Positions 43,001-55,404 of a stretch of 64,000 nt of DNA are shown here, one piece after another. The translations under genes and the position numbers were made by a program. The stretch comes from Diphasiastrum complanatum (taxonomy: Eukaryota > Streptophyta > Lycopodiopsida > Lycopodiales > Lycopodiaceae), in assembly GCA_029204225.1 (NCBI GenBank), contig MU831852.1, forward strand, positions 1 to 64,000, given 5' to 3'. The notes under the pieces are model-generated. The model ran no database searches. It was not told the DNA's origin and saw only the letters and a program-made list of their open reading frames with translations. Position 1 is the stretch's first letter; each line of letters begins with the position of its first letter.

Positions 43001-46000
43001 AGAATCCACGATCAGCTATGATCTCAATGTCTTCATTGCTCTATGTAGAACTTCGTATGATGATGTAGAATTCGTTCATATGTCGATCCTTTTCGTATGA
43101 ACTTGCTTCATATGACTTTCCAATGTCTTTGCTTTTGTAGTGCATATGTGTGACCTCCATGAGTGCAACATGTCACCTGATTCCTTGACTTCCTTTCATC
43201 AAAGAACTTGACTCTCCCTGAAATAAATAATGTGGATATGATGTCTCCTAAGAAGCTCATATATCTTTTGAACGCTTGGGTGTCGTGCACTAGTGATGTC
43301 ATGACATTCATATAGAACTTGGTGCTTAAAATTCTCTAGATCAAGGACACATACCCTATTTTTGCAGAGCAAATACTTATCCTTAATGGAATGTTGTTTC
43401 CATTTGAATCCTTGAGAAATCAGAACCTCAACTTGTTAGAAATCAATCTGATTCATTTATGTAAGCTCTAAATGTGATACTGTAATTAGTGTACAATTAA
43501 TTATATTTGCTGTATTCGATTGTGTTTGGGATGTGACCCACTATGGATATATTGATCGTTCACTGATCCTGTAGCCGGCTACTTGGGTTAGCCGAGTAGC
43601 CACACGTAGGAAAAATTAGCCTGTACAATGTTATTTCCAATACCTGCTATACTCTCAAGGGCATGTCTTGAGTTTGTCGGTCGAATTTGGCCATGTTGGG
43701 CCCGACCTTAGTTTGGCAGGTGGTATGCCAATTTTAGGACATCTGTCTTTTTCATGCAGGTTGTGGATTTCATATATGTATAGTTTTCTTTGTAATACAT
43801 TAAAACTTTTGTTGTGCCATCTTTAAGAGCTTGTGAGGAATGGCTATGGTGATTGATTGATGTGATCTGCATACTGCACTAGATCCTAATGGAATTTTAA
43901 CATGGTATTAGAGCGGCAGGGTGTTGCAGGTATGCACGATCCGGTGGAGCTATGGGATAACGTCTTTCACCAGGAAAAACGACACTCAAAGTGTCTTAGG
44001 AGAGAGGACTCCATATGGGGTATCGGCAGTCCGGATGGCAGGAGACAACAAAGTTCCTTCGATTGGAGCTTCGAAGAAGATCAGAACGATCGTCGTAAGG
44101 GAATTCTAGGAAGAATTCTGGAGAAACTTGCAGTTACGGTGATTTTGGGGAAATCATCGATGGTGGCCTGATAATTCACTGTGTGGACAGCCGTTTGTGT
44201 GAACGGGGCTTGCAAGGGATTTGCAAAGAGCATTGACAGAGAGCCATAGCAATTTACAGGGATCAATTGGGTGCAAAACTGAGAAACTTTTAGAAATTTT
44301 TGGTTTCAAGGGATGATTGACAGATTTTTCAAAAAATCAAGCTGTTTGACGTCCGGACCAATTCTTAGGTTGTAAATTGCCTCGGAAAGGCAGAGGTAGG
44401 ACGACCCCCGTGGAGTGAAGAGCTGCAAGAGAAAGCTTAGAAAAAGTCTGAGCAAAGCCTAACATATTCTTCTTCTCATGGCTAGGGTTTTAAAGGAGAA
44501 AATCGTGGATCTTTCTCTACACAACGGTTTTCTGAGCTGTCAATGACTGATAGTGGGCGCCCTGGTGTGTAGAATTAGCATTGAGGAGGCCGTGGAATGT
44601 TGGCAAAGATAGAGTGATCTGAACTTGGCGGCCATAGCAAGCTTGGAAAGCAAGAAGCTGCAAAAAAGGAAGAAGGAGAAGCACGGGCGTGGATAGATCC
44701 CGCGAGGGCCGTAGCGCTTGTAAGGATGTAGCGGCTAGAGGGACGCAGTTCAGTGCACCAGAACGAGCTAGTCCGCAAGATATTGCATCAAGTGGATCCA
44801 CGATGGAAATTGAAGTAAATCTAGACTGTCATATCTAGATGGATCGTTGGATGCAAGAGAAAAGGGCCCAAGGTGGGATGAAGGCCATTAGAGCCTATTT
44901 TTTCATTAAAAATCTTCAATGTGAAATGCATTGAAAGGACCCGCCATTTAGAATGGGCAATTCTTCATTAAAAAACTTCAGATTGAAATTGCAGTTCGTG
45001 TTTTGCAGGTCACCCTTTGGAAAGGGACATCTTTGGCTAGAGGGCACCTTTTTTGGCCATCCTTGGGCCAAAATGACCCCTGAAACTGGTTGATTAGAGC
45101 CAACAGACAGGGCGACGTCACCGAGCAGGGGGAAAAACGTTTTGGGGGGTTTTCATCACCATTCCATCGTGGGGAGTGCAAGTGACCTAGTGATGGGCTA
45201 CATTCACCGTTTGTGTACCGTAGGGCCAAATTTGGGGCTATTTTTGGTTGGTGAAACCTACTACAGGGCGGTACAATGAGGCATTATTGCTTCGAAATCA
45301 TTATTACTTACTTCTAACAGGGTAACATGGTGTTTGGAAGCGGTAAATGAGCAATCACAGGTGAGAGGTAGGCATGATATGCCGGTTACAGGTGAAAAAT
45401 TCTTGTGATCAGGTTCAACTCTTGGGGTTCAAACCAACCAACGTCAAGTGGCGATTTGGGGGAACGCTCTCACAGGTATGATCGGCAGTGGCATTGTCGA
45501 GTCAAGTGATAGCTGCATTGACACACGCATCTACGACTTAAAAATTTCTCGTTCGGAGGGAAATATGGGCTAGCTTGGAGGTACACACATTTTGGCGGTC
45601 ACGGGTGATAGAAGTGCGAGGTGGTGCCAGTTGGAAGCCATTGGCCAAAATAGCGAACTTGCATTGGACAAACTGTGTGTGGGACACATGGAGGATGAAG
45701 AACAGGTCAGTGATCACACTTTGGAGACTCTTGGCGAGTGGTAAGTGTGATGATTTTGTAGTTTTGTAGTCGTAAGTCATTTTGATCAAGTCATTGTAGC
45801 TGTGGAGCAGTGTATCAGGTTTTTCATCAATGAGATACACTTCAACTGCCAGTTTGGATAAGTCAAGTCAATTTGCCGTATCAGTATTGCATCAGGGATG
45901 CAGATTTCAGTGATAGCAAAGTGCAGATCGTTTGAATTGGGCCAAGATCTCACAGGTTCGCTTGGAGGGATATTGGCATGTCACGTCATGTGAGGGACTC

Positions 46001-49000
46001 GATGGTGTCTTTGGAGTTCACGTCTCAGTGTATTCTCAAGGAATGGTTTGGAATCATTCACAGGAGCAGCTTTAGAGCTAGCTTGGGAGAATACAGGTGG
46101 GGCACTACAGGGTAGATGCTCAGATCTTTGAGATCAGGGATGACATTGGGATACCTGATAGGGATAGGACTGTAGGATGACATGGGATGATCATTATGGA
46201 CAACTATTTGAGGATGGACTTGAGGTATTGGATTGGACATGACTTACAGGGGCGATTCATGATGGAATTAGCCAGCTGCAAACGCAAATGGGCAAGGCGT
46301 GAAGCTGTGAGCCAACTCTAGGTTGGAGAGCTGATGGAGATCGCACGGTTGGGTGTGATCAGAGGGCAAACACTATGATGGGTGTTTTGCTGGACATTGA
46401 TGGCGAGGACTTCATGGTGTGCTCATTTGAGAGTACATGATGGCATTACAACAGGGGGCTAGTCATTGGCATTGGCATCAATGGAGAGGCATCTACCATC
46501 ACGGGCGTGGATAAGCTATCTCTAGCTTTCATGCAATTGGCTGTATTTGCAGGAATCTAGGCTTGTATAGGTGTCGGAACCTGTATGGTTCAGATCCACA
46601 GGTGGTGAGATCAGATAACCTAGAGGAATTCACTCAGAGCCATATACCTCAGTACGATCAGGAAGACATTGGTCTCGGGATACCGTGAGCGGCGACTCAT
46701 GGATGAGCTTGCGTTGGCATGATGTCGGGTGGTACATAGCCAGGGAGAGCGAGCAAATGCTAGGAGCCAGGATCAAGACATCAGGTGAGCATAGTATGTG
46801 GCTGACGAGTCCATTGGGGTGGCACTCATGGAGATGCTACAGTTGCTCAAGTATGATACGTCATTGTATGCATAGTGGATGTTCTTCAGCTGGTGCATCA
46901 TGGTTGGTGACCTAGGGATAGGTTAGGCCTACTTGGAGTAGGTGGCATGGAGTGTACCTGGGGTGGTACATATCCTAAGGGCATGGACTGCATTACAGGG
47001 TAATGTGGATCCAACATGCCCGCGGTTGTGAGCCGACAGGGTTGGAGATGATTACTTTGGGAGTAATTGCTGATACTTTGGTGAGTAATCAGGTGATTTG
47101 CATGGTTATATGCACGGTGATCTCCAGGTTGGCGTCACGTGTTATTTTTATCCATCATTATTTGGTAAGCAGGATGCAGCTTGTTTATTTAGATCCAGTT
47201 GGAGTCTAGTTCCACTGCAGGTGGATAGATTCTTGGGGAGCTAGCTATCAGCGGGTAGTGGATACTTAGTGATCAGATGGTACAGGGTACAAGGTTCTAG
47301 AGCCATCCTTCCTAATACGCTATGGATTGTGGGTGAGTTGATCATCACGATGGTTGGATCTAGTATGCATTTGCTTTGGTTTGGATGATATGATGGATGT
47401 GTTGATAAGACGGGCTCCTTGGTAGGAGGCCTATGTACTGGTCAAATCAGAGTTGGCAATGTCAAGCATGGGAAGTTGAGCCTACATGGGATGTAGGAGA
47501 GGCAGATCATCATCAGTATCTCTGGGAGATGGGCGAGCTTCGAGATGGTTGACCTTGGATGATGTATGACGACATCTGATGGATATGCTTTGGCGTGAGG
47601 GCATCTTGGTTATAGGTGCGGGCCATGAAGGACCTGATTTGGTGACCAGTGGTGTAATAGCAGATCTACAGGTGACAGGTGTGGGTACGACAGGATACCA
47701 CTTATGGGCAGGCCTTGGTCATGTATTTGATGCTTTATCATTCGTGTTGGTTTGCATGAGTGTGTGTGGGCTTGCATGTTACCTTGTCACAGGGGTCTAG
47801 ATATGAGTCGGAGTTGTATGTGGTTGTGCATTTGCTACGTCAGAAACAAAGTACTCATTTGGATGCTCATTGACTTGTCATTATGTCTACTAGTTGTCTA
47901 TCTGGTGAGGGTACAATCTTATGGTGGCAGTAAGATTTCCTTAGGTTGAGCCTTAGTCGCACATTTATGTCAGCTTTACAGGTCTGTGCTTGTAAGTGTC
48001 TGATAGGATGTCAGCCTAGCTAGATGAAGGATGTGTAAGTCTCATGGTGGCAGTGGGATTTTCTCAGTTTGAGCCATGTCGCTCATGTGGTCCACTTGTG
48101 TTCAAGTTGGATTGAGGACGAGTCAGTTGGTCGAGAGTGTGGTAGACTCTTTGTATGAGCATTGTGTTTGCATGATACTTTGTGTGCCAAACCTGGTGGT
48201 TTGATGGTGTGCTTGAGTGTGAGTCAAGTACGGGGTAGCTGGAATATGCATAACATTTTTTGGACACTCCAGATGGTGCTGCAATATATTTCTTTACGCA
48301 TATCACATTTGAGCTTAAGGGAGGGTGTTAGAAATTAGTTTTGATTTGATTCATTTATGTAAGCTCTAAATGTGATATTGTAAATAATGTACAGTTAATT
48401 AGATTTGCCGTATTCGGTTGCGTTCAGGATGTGACCCACTATGGATATATCAATTGGGCACTGATCCCGTAGCCGGGTACTTGGGTTAGCCGAGTAGCCA
48501 CACGTAGAAAAAATTAGCTTGCATAGTGTTATTTCTAGTACTTGCTATACTCAGGGGCATGTCCTGAGTTTGTCGGTCGAATTTGGCCATGTTGGGCCCG
48601 ACCTTAGTTTGGCAGGTGGTAGGCCAATTTTAGGACACTTGTCTTTTTCATGCAGGTTGTGGATTCCATATATGTACAGTTTTCTTTGTAGTACATTAAA
48701 ACTTTTGTTGTGCCATCTTTGAGAGCTTGTGAGGAGTGGCTATGGTGATTGATTGATGTGATCTGCATACTGCACTAGATCTTAACGAAATTTTAACACA
48801 AACACCATGGTATACTTGGGTTTCACAGACTTGGAATCATCTGACGTATACTTGGACACTTCATCCTCAACGAAATTTGTCGTATGTTGAGGTTGCATGG
48901 ACTACCTATGTCCATTGTCTTAGATAGGGACCCTAAGTTCACAGGAAATTTTGGGTCAACAATGTTCTCTCATTTGGGAACAAAGTTGAGGATGAGTAGT

Positions 49001-50778
49001 AGTGAGCACCCACAAATAGAGGGGCAGACAAAAGGGGTTAACCACGTCTTAGAGGACATGCTTTGGGGGTATGTTAGTGAGGCGCAAACCGATTGGGTAA
49101 AGTATTTGCCCTTGGTCCCCCCTTGGTCAAGTTCGCAGATAATGACAAGAGTTGTGTCCATAGGTACGATTTCATTTGAGTTAACTTATCGTTATCAACT
49201 ATTGTGCCCAACTACCATAAGTATTCCACAAAAGGTACCAAGCACTTGGGTGGATGCACATGTTGCTTACTTTGGATCTCATTTTGTGGATACTGGGATG
49301 CATTTAACTTAATTGCCTCCAGACTTTCTTCACGCAGATGCAATTCATAATTTCCTTGTATAAAGTCGATAAGGTTTTGGGATAGCTTTTAGAAGCTGGT
49401 GCCTGATGCGCTACTCTATTATTGCCAATGATAAAGCTTAGTGTAAACTTGAATTGGATCCCAGTTATTAATTTATGGACACAGATTTGAATTTCTGATT
49501 AATCTTTCTAAACTGCAATCTCCTCTTTTCTTCCAGGTACAGACAATCATATCATTCACATGGTATTTTATGATTACATTCTGTTTAACTTTATAGTTAA
49601 GGAAGGTAAGTTGCATGTTACAAACAATCATATCATTCACACAGTATTTTATGATTACATTCTGTTTAACTTCATATTAAGGAAGGTAAGTTGCATTGCA
49701 CTTTGGTGCATTGTAGCTCTATGCTTTTGTTGCCTAAAAGTTCTTGACCATTCAATAAAATCTTAGTTTTGTGATTTAATCTGGATGCAAGTTTCATGAT
49801 CAGATACTAATGTAGATACTCATAAGTGTTTGAACGTGAACTATTTGCTCTTAAAAATCATATGGGTTAACTAAAAGCAATATGCTACTTTTGTATTTCA
49901 GACATATGCCACGCCACCAATTTGGAAATCTGCAATCAAAGCTCTTCCCTGTGTACTTTAGGCTAGTAGCCGTTTGTGCTGCTGCTTGCGTTGCATCTTT
50001 CGCAACACTACACCCGTGGAGTTCAGCTACGTCAAGGGAGAGAATGCAAATAGTTTCTCTTGTGTTGTCATTGACTTCGACTCTTCTCAACCTCATCATT
50101 TTTGAGCCTTTAACCATAAAGGTGAAAGGCCTTTCAATTGTTGTCTTGACTGTACTTATAAAGTGCAAGTTTAACTAGGGATAGTTGGAGAGGCAGAACA
50201 ATGTAACCATTGTTATGTAGTCAAGTTTTAATATTATTCTTCAAATTGCATGTTTGTATCCTCCTGCACTTGCAATGTTTGTATGCTTCTGAATCTGCTT
50301 GCAATTGGCATAACAAGTAACAACCTTATAATAATTTCTGACTCTTCCTGTTTGTGTTTCTGTTTAGAACCATGACTGCAATTTGCTAGATGTACCTTAT
50401 TGAGCTGACAATGGGACTGCCACATTGTTGTTTTGCATCAGGTCATTTTTAAGTGTTGAAACTTCAATCTAACTTCCAAATTTTTGAGGAATGTGTGTGC
50501 CATGGCCTGTATGGTAACAGTTCTTGCTGGTTTTTTAATGCACTTGTTTATTAATGTTCTAGATCATGAAGGAGAGACACAAGGTTGAAAGGGAGGAATC
50601 TATTGGCAGTGAAGTTGGAGTTTCCAAGAATTTAGAGGCAGCAAAACGCAACCCTCAGCTTGCAAAGATTAATAAGAAGTTTGGCAAGGTTCATGGATTG
50701 TCCTCATTGTCAAACCTTTTGTCATTTGGAGGATTTGCAATCCATTCTTGGTATTTGGCTTCAAGGCTCACCCTGTGA
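39814..50778 (+). CDS. TMEM205: TMEM205-like four/five-pass membrane protein (three coding exons, 223 aa)
   Basis: The coding exons are 39814-40049, 49902-50121 and 50563-50778. Both introns are GT-AG and the phases match (phase 2, then phase 0). The spliced frame is 223 codons ending TGA at 50776. It matches the DUF4149/TMEM205 family. Membrane segments lie near residues 5-21, 50-78, 92-115, 125-147 and the C-terminus. The family hallmark QSKLFPVYF follows the intron 1 junction, and HGLSSLSNLLSFGG lies near the end. Human TMEM205 is of similar size, and plant homologues are often annotated as LEA-related. The biochemical role is not established; the human protein is linked to metal-drug resistance. 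Intron 1 (9852 nt) is full of transposons and intron 2 is 441 nt. I see no disabling change, so it is probably functional. Confidence 0.88.
41103..41691. mobile_element. hAT-like MITE, 589 bp
   Basis: Terminal inverted repeats CATAGTTGCAC (41103-41113) and GTGCAACTATG (41681-41691) are perfect over 11 bp. Several GAAACGCGTTTCT-type palindromes lie just inside both ends. Flanking 8-mers GTATGGTG (41095-41102) and ATATGGTG (41692-41699) match at 7 of 8, the target-duplication length of hAT elements. There is no transposase frame, so it is non-autonomous. Poly-T/poly-A runs occupy the interior. Confidence 0.85.
41698..42023 (-). mobile_element. Chromovirus (gypsy) 3' LTR
   Basis: A block with TGTTAGAGG...CTCGTAACA ends, next to a minus-strand purine tract, AAGGGGTAGGGAG (42024-42036). 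That places it as the 3' LTR of the minus-strand element whose chromodomain lies to the right. The MITE inserted at, or two bases into, its left edge, so that boundary is approximate. Confidence 0.6.
42037..42180 (-). pseudogene. Chromodomain at the integrase C-terminus of a chromovirus gypsy
   Basis: The minus strand reads YQEYLVKWRDQPVENATWER, then VLHKLFPDFILGDQDNS and stop, directly before the purine tract. The YLVKW...ATWE signature is the chromodomain that targets these elements to chromatin. The rest of pol is missing to the right. Confidence 0.85.
42211..42901 (-). mobile_element. LTR of a further minus-strand element
   Basis: A 691-bp block with perfect 7-bp inverted ends (TGTTAGA...TCTAACA). 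Next to it on the right is a minus-strand purine tract, AAGGGGGAG (42902-42910). It is therefore a 3' LTR whose internal region continues to the right until 43433. Inside, a short segment (AAAGCACCCAACAYCTATCTAGAG) is tandemly duplicated near 42630-42750. Confidence 0.7.
42902..43433 (-). other. Noncoding internal remnant of the preceding LTR element
   Basis: Follows the purine tract of the 42211-42901 LTR. No domain is recognised. It ends where the 5.4-kb LTR element starts. Confidence 0.4.
43434..43902 (+). repeat. 5' LTR of the LARD-like element
   Basis: 469 bp, homologous to 48326-48798, including the conserved stretch GGGTTAGCCGAGTAGCCACA. It abuts the primer site. Confidence 0.88.
48326..48798 (+). 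repeat. 3' LTR of the LARD-like element
   Basis: 473 bp, preceded directly by the polypurine tract. It differs from the 5' LTR at many sites, which indicates an old insertion. Confidence 0.88.
48884..49312 (+). pseudogene. Gypsy integrase core fragment
   Basis: The frame reads LHGLPMSIVLDRDPKFTGNF, then MSSSEHPQIEGQTKGVNHVL and AQTDWVKYLPL, the Ty3/gypsy integrase core. The usual HPQTDGQTERVN has drifted (Asp to Glu, Glu to Lys). Past residue 80 the frame is altered. It has no LTR or neighbouring pol. It is a + strand relic inside intron 1. Confidence 0.8.
49543..49697 (+). repeat. 81-bp tandem duplication (about 1.9 units)
   Basis: Unit 1 (49543-49623) and unit 2 (49624-49697) share CATATCATTCACA...ATTACATTCTGTTTAACTT and GGAAGGTAAGTTGCAT with few changes. 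It lies about 200 bp before coding exon 2 and holds donor-like GGTAAGT sequences. Confidence 0.85.
49902..50121 (+). CDS. TMEM205: TMEM205-like coding exon 2
   Basis: Starts after TTTGTATTTCAG, completing the split Arg codon, and continues HMPRHQFGNLQSKLFPVYF, the family hallmark. It encodes two hydrophobic segments (RLVAVCAAACVASFATL and IVSLVLSLTSTLLNLIIF) and ends EPLTIK|GTGAAA in phase 0. The matching phases confirm pairing with exons 1 and 3. Confidence 0.88.
50563..50778 (+). CDS. TMEM205: TMEM205-like coding exon 3
   Basis: Follows the acceptor AATGTTCTAG. It reads IMKERHKVEREESIG, a charged loop, then NKKFGKVHGLSSLSNLLSFG, the conserved C-terminal hydrophobic segment, and ends RLTL, stop (TGA 50776-50778). 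The charged loop followed by HGLSSL matches the end of TMEM205 proteins. Confidence 0.88.
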   Translation: MMKERHKVEREESIGSEVGVSKNLEAAKRNPQLAKINKKFGKVHGLSSLSNLLSFGGFAIHSWYLASRLTL

Positions 50779-52498
50779 ATCGAAGGCGCAAGCACCTAGT
50801 CTTCAGATCTTCAATTTTGATTTTTTTGCAAGTATAGTGTATTGCTACACAGGCAAGCCTCAAGTGCTCAGTTCCTTTTTCATATGCCTCATTTGCAAAG
50901 ATGTCACATTACAGCAGCTGCCGTTTCTAGAGAATTTTCAACTCTGTGACAATAGATCAGGAACTTCTGGAATGGATCATTTGCCCATAGGACTCCTTAT
51001 GAATGGGTACAAGATTCTTGACTGTTTTGTAGTTGGCATAGTAGTATACTTTTCAAGATCAACTGGATAAAATTTGGAACCTGGGCAGTTATTAGTGTAC
51101 TATGACTTTGCTGTTGGTGATTTGTAGAGCAGTTCTTTGAGATGTACTACCGTTGTTTTGGTTTTTGCATGCTAGCTACATTATCTGTTTTGAATAGCAC
51201 TACCTGATTAATGAAAATTATATTTTTACCCATTCTAGTTTAAGGTGCATAAGTTTTGTCTTTAAATTGGATGGATCTGATCTTCAAAGTCGTCATAACG
51301 GATTCTTAGATCTCTGTGGTTGAGAGTTTACAAAGAGTACACCAGTATACTGGCATCCAGCTTAGTTAGTCAACTCAAATTAGCTCTTAAGAGAGTCATT
51401 TAGTTGCGAGAAATTTAAAATACTCCTCTACAACTTACATAATCAGAAAAATGCTTTGCGAAGTTCAAGGATTCTGGGGGCAAGCTTGCAATGGAAACAT
51501 AATGCGTACATTGCACATCCCAAGTAGGCCAAGCAAGGAGCACAAGGGTCAAAATGTCAATGGTGCACCAGCTGGGCCTTGATTCCATTCTTTTGTGGGT
51601 GTGGGTTTCGCTCTCATCATCCTATTCAGCCGGATGTGGTGGACCAAAAAGTGTTTTTGTTATTTTGTATTTTTCAGTTGCAAGGCATGCCATTCATTGT
51701 GTGGCCAGCCATAGAGTATGTACATTGACAAGCAGCATTCGTCACATAATGAAAGATGTCTCATATCTATCCTTATTCAAATTAGAATTATGCACATGCA
51801 CCTATTAGTGCATGGGGAGCATGCTTGTACATTGAGTTAATAAGAGACTTGTCTAGATTTTTGAAATCAGCATAGCAAAAGAGCGAACGTGGAAGTGAGT
51901 CATAAAAATTCAAAATTTGGTAACCCCTTCATTGAAATTGAACATGAAGTAAGTTTGACATGCTTGTATGTGGTGACTATGATACATGTTTTCACCAACA
52001 TGCCACTTATTGAAGGACAACAAATTTTTTCAAGAAGACAATGATAATGCATCTAAATCAATTGTCTCAAGGTGCGGAAATGAATGTTTAAATAGTAGTC
52101 AATTTTAAGTGGATGAAATGCTCTTAGTGTTCTTTTACTTGCACAGTCGAAAGAGAGATTCATCAAAAGCTACAACCACAAAGAATAGATAAGATGACAC
52201 TCTTTTGAGAGATGTGTTTTTGTTTCTATTTATAGATGAGCACAAATGCCTTTCTTCATTCTTTTAACTTTCACATGGCTATATACATGTTGATGAATAT
52301 TAGGTAGGCTTTCGCTTAGGTTCGTGGTTTGTTTTTTTAGCAAGTATGGCATGGTTTGAGAAAGATCAGGAGGCTTAGTTGGTGTCATATACATTTCCAA
52401 ATAGAGGTCTTGGGGCTACCGTATTGTCTATTGAGTTTGATATTGTCCTTTTCCATGAGCGAAGTAGTAATGATACATCTCCATACTTTAAGATCAGT

Positions 52499-52678
52499 AC
52501 TAAGTAGATACAATTCACAATACATACTACATAATGATAAGGACATGTCTGATGCAATTAGCCTACACTAAGTTAATACAATGTACAGTACACACTACAT
52601 AGATGATAAAAACATGTCAGATGCAATTAGCCTATACTAAGTAGATACAATGTACAATACACATTAGCAATGCACATC
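52499..52678. repeat. Tandem repeat, about 68-bp unit, 2.6 copies
   Basis: Units start ACTAAGT at 52499, 52567 and 52636. They share TACAAT, ACATACTACAT, GACATGTC and GATGCAATTAGCCTA blocks with scattered changes. The third unit is partial. Confidence 0.85.
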
Positions 52679-54855
52679 ACGAATAATAAATTAATATTCC
52701 ATGCAATTATATGAGATCCATAGATTCAAATCCCATGCCATTATACATAATGGAAGAATTTAAGCTTCATAACTTACATAGCGTAGTGCATGCATTATAA
52801 CATAATACACATTACTATGCTATTGATTATCAAGATTCAAGACCTCATTATTAAATACAAAGTAGATATCATAACATTTGAAGCATAATGCCAACATCCA
52901 TGATCCAATGTAACAATATAGATGCAATCAATCTTTTAATGCTTGAGAAAGAATATAAAAAACCAGTGTAGTTGGAGTCAACTATGCATAAACTAGATTA
53001 TGATATCACGAACAGTCTACAACTCAAAGTTGATGTCATTGCTAATGGTATTCACTAGACATTATCTACCTCATCCTCATGTGACTATGTTCCTCCTCAA
53101 CATTGATACTAGCATTGATAGAGCCATCACCCTTTGAATAACATTGGTGATGGAAGGCCTTACATGTTTTCAGTTGTTTGCATTACACATGATCCTCCAT
53201 AGATTGCTCATGCAAGTGCCTTATAAATTCATCCTCCTTTTGACACCTCTACATTGTTGTCTCATCCTTTGTTCCAAGTGTAAGCCAATCTCGATCAAGC
53301 CATATGGTTCATGAGGTTTGAGACATCTTCTATATATTGTGGAGATTTTTGATACACATACCAACTTCTCAAGCTTTTGAATGAATATATGTTCCCTTCT
53401 GTGTATGTAGGAGGAGGCCAAATGTAGCCAAATTCCACTCACATGCACTAGAGGTGCAGTCCTTTAAGAGGACTCTAAATGTGAGTGCTACGAGTATGAG
53501 ATACTTTATCTCGTATAACTTGACTAAGGAAAATGTTGTCTCCAAATTTATAAATATCGTAGTGCCAAGTGCTTAGCACTTCTTTGTCTTTTGGAGGCAC
53601 CTCTGGAAGCAGAATGTTTAGTTAGTACCAGAATTTTTTCTGAGCCTTTTCATCACAATAACAAGTTGACACATAGCACATGAAAATTATGATGGAATGG
53701 GCATGTGGACAGTCAATGACGCACATGCACATTCTACTAGAATGTGTGTGTGTTATGTGGTAGCCCATCATTGGGTGTCCACATGCACATTCAGTCAAAA
53801 ACAAAAATTTGAAAAAGGAAAATAAAAATTTTCTTGCAAAATGAAAAAACCAAAAAAAAAAAAAACATTACAAATACTTGAAAAAAAAACTTCGTGCATG
53901 GCATTACGCTAGAGAAGGCCCAAGCCTTGTGCCCTAGTTTATGAGGCCCTTGGCATTCGCCTCCCAGGCCTTCTCCCTCATGAAAGAGATCATACAATTA
54001 GTGTAAAAAACAAAGCAAGACTCGAAAAGGAAAAATCCTCGACCCTTAACTTTAGAGAAACCAATTCTTATGTTGGACTTGCTCCATTGTGCAGAGATGA
54101 ACTTGGAGCAAAACTCACCAGAAGAAAGTTTCCTTGTGAAGTAAACAACAATTGAATGTGCAATGATTGATATTAGGAAGATGCTGTCAATTGTATGCTA
54201 TATTCTACTATTGCCTCATCTCAATCCATCTCTTGACTATTTCTCTTGACAATGACGATACTTATCTAAGGTGAATAAGATTACTTTTCTTGAAGATATT
54301 TTTTGGTGGGGTGCCTACCTTGTTGAACTAGATGGAGATCTAAACCGGCCGTTGGTGTGGCAGCTGCTGGAAGGACAAAAAGACTCCATATATGCTTGCA
54401 TTTGCATAGTTACAAATGTTGGTGTGTGGAGAGGATGAGAGAATTGTAGGACATGCATGACTAACAAGTTGAGGAGGGCTTATTGGGAACTTGAGGGTTC
54501 TCCAGTACACTTGCATTAAGTAATTGTCTCTTAGATGGTAAATTCTCTTTGTTGATATCTCCAATGGCGTTCCCTACTAGGGAGTTGCTTTGTCTATTGT
54601 GCATGCGTATGAGGCCTTCTTCCTTTTCCTTGGAACTGTTGTGAGAATGTCAGCAGTGATGGAAAAAAAGCGTTTCTTGCGTTGTGATTGGGCCACGTTT
54701 GCCCTAAAATGTATTTGATGGCTAGTTGAAAGGCATTTGAAGTGGAATTGAAATGCAGACACATTCATTTCAAAGAGAGAACACGTGCTTCTAGAAATTT
54801 CTGGAAAAAGAATTTTCAAGAGAGAGTGCGATATTGAGAGAGAATTTTCGAGAGA

Positions 54856-54856
<1 letters not shown>

Positions 54857-54925
<69 letters not shown>
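54857..54925. repeat. Compound (TG)n(AG)n microsatellite
   Basis: About 15 TG units followed by about 17 AG units, preceded by short GAGA interruptions. Confidence 0.95.
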
Positions 54926-54932
<7 letters not shown>

Positions 54933-55274
54933 TTTTGATTGCCTTGATCGTAAGGAACTAAATCTAAATTTCATATGTGTTGTTTCTGCTTGCTGCTCAA
55001 GAGCTCCATTCGTGTATGCTCTTTACACTTCCGTTTGTTCTTGTTGTCTCGATGCAGAATTTGCAAAATCCTATACAAGGCGGACTTGGGCGGAGGCTTG
55101 TCAGTGCAAATTGAATGTCAAATTATTAGCGTGGTATTGTGGATGTAGGAGGATATGATGGCATGGCAGGAACAATACCAAGCTGGAAAGACGACCTTTA
55201 GCTGTTGCCTTTTCACGTAATTGTGCAAACATGCAGCAGGCTTCTTGGATTTGCTTCTTGGAGAGAGAGAGAGC

Positions 55275-55404
<130 letters not shown>

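Larger units (their letters stand above)
43434..48798 (+). mobile_element. Large noncoding LTR retrotransposon (LARD-like) in intron 1
   Basis: The LTRs at 43434-43902 and 48326-48798 (469 and 473 bp) are clearly homologous but diverged by substitutions and small indels. Both start TGTTAGAAAT and end TTTTAACA. The primer site TGGTATTAGAGC (43903-43914) has one change from the tRNA-Met type, and the polypurine tract AAGGGAGGG is at 48317-48325. The 4.4-kb internal region has only short frames without domains. Flanking 5-mers CAACT and CAAAC do not match, so the target duplication is lost or the element is recombinant. Confidence 0.88.
40050..49901 (+). other. Intron 1 of the TMEM205-like gene, 9852 nt
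   Basis: Donor GTTACT and acceptor TTTGTATTTCAG. It contains, left to right, a MITE, chromovirus LTR and chromodomain, another LTR, a 5.4-kb noncoding LTR element, a gypsy integrase piece and a tandem duplication. The parts at 40052-41102 and 49313-49901 hold no other recognised feature. Confidence 0.83.

Noticed and set aside
44517-45229. Minus-strand frames within the LARD-like interior
   Set aside because: No retroelement or host domain; overlapping frames suggest chance.
43429-48803. Target duplication of the LARD-like element
   Set aside because: CAACT and CAAAC agree at only the first three bases.
53690-53790. Possible MITE around the GCATGTGGAC/GTCCACATGC inverted sequence
   Set aside because: Arms are only about 10-12 bp and no flanking duplication is visible.
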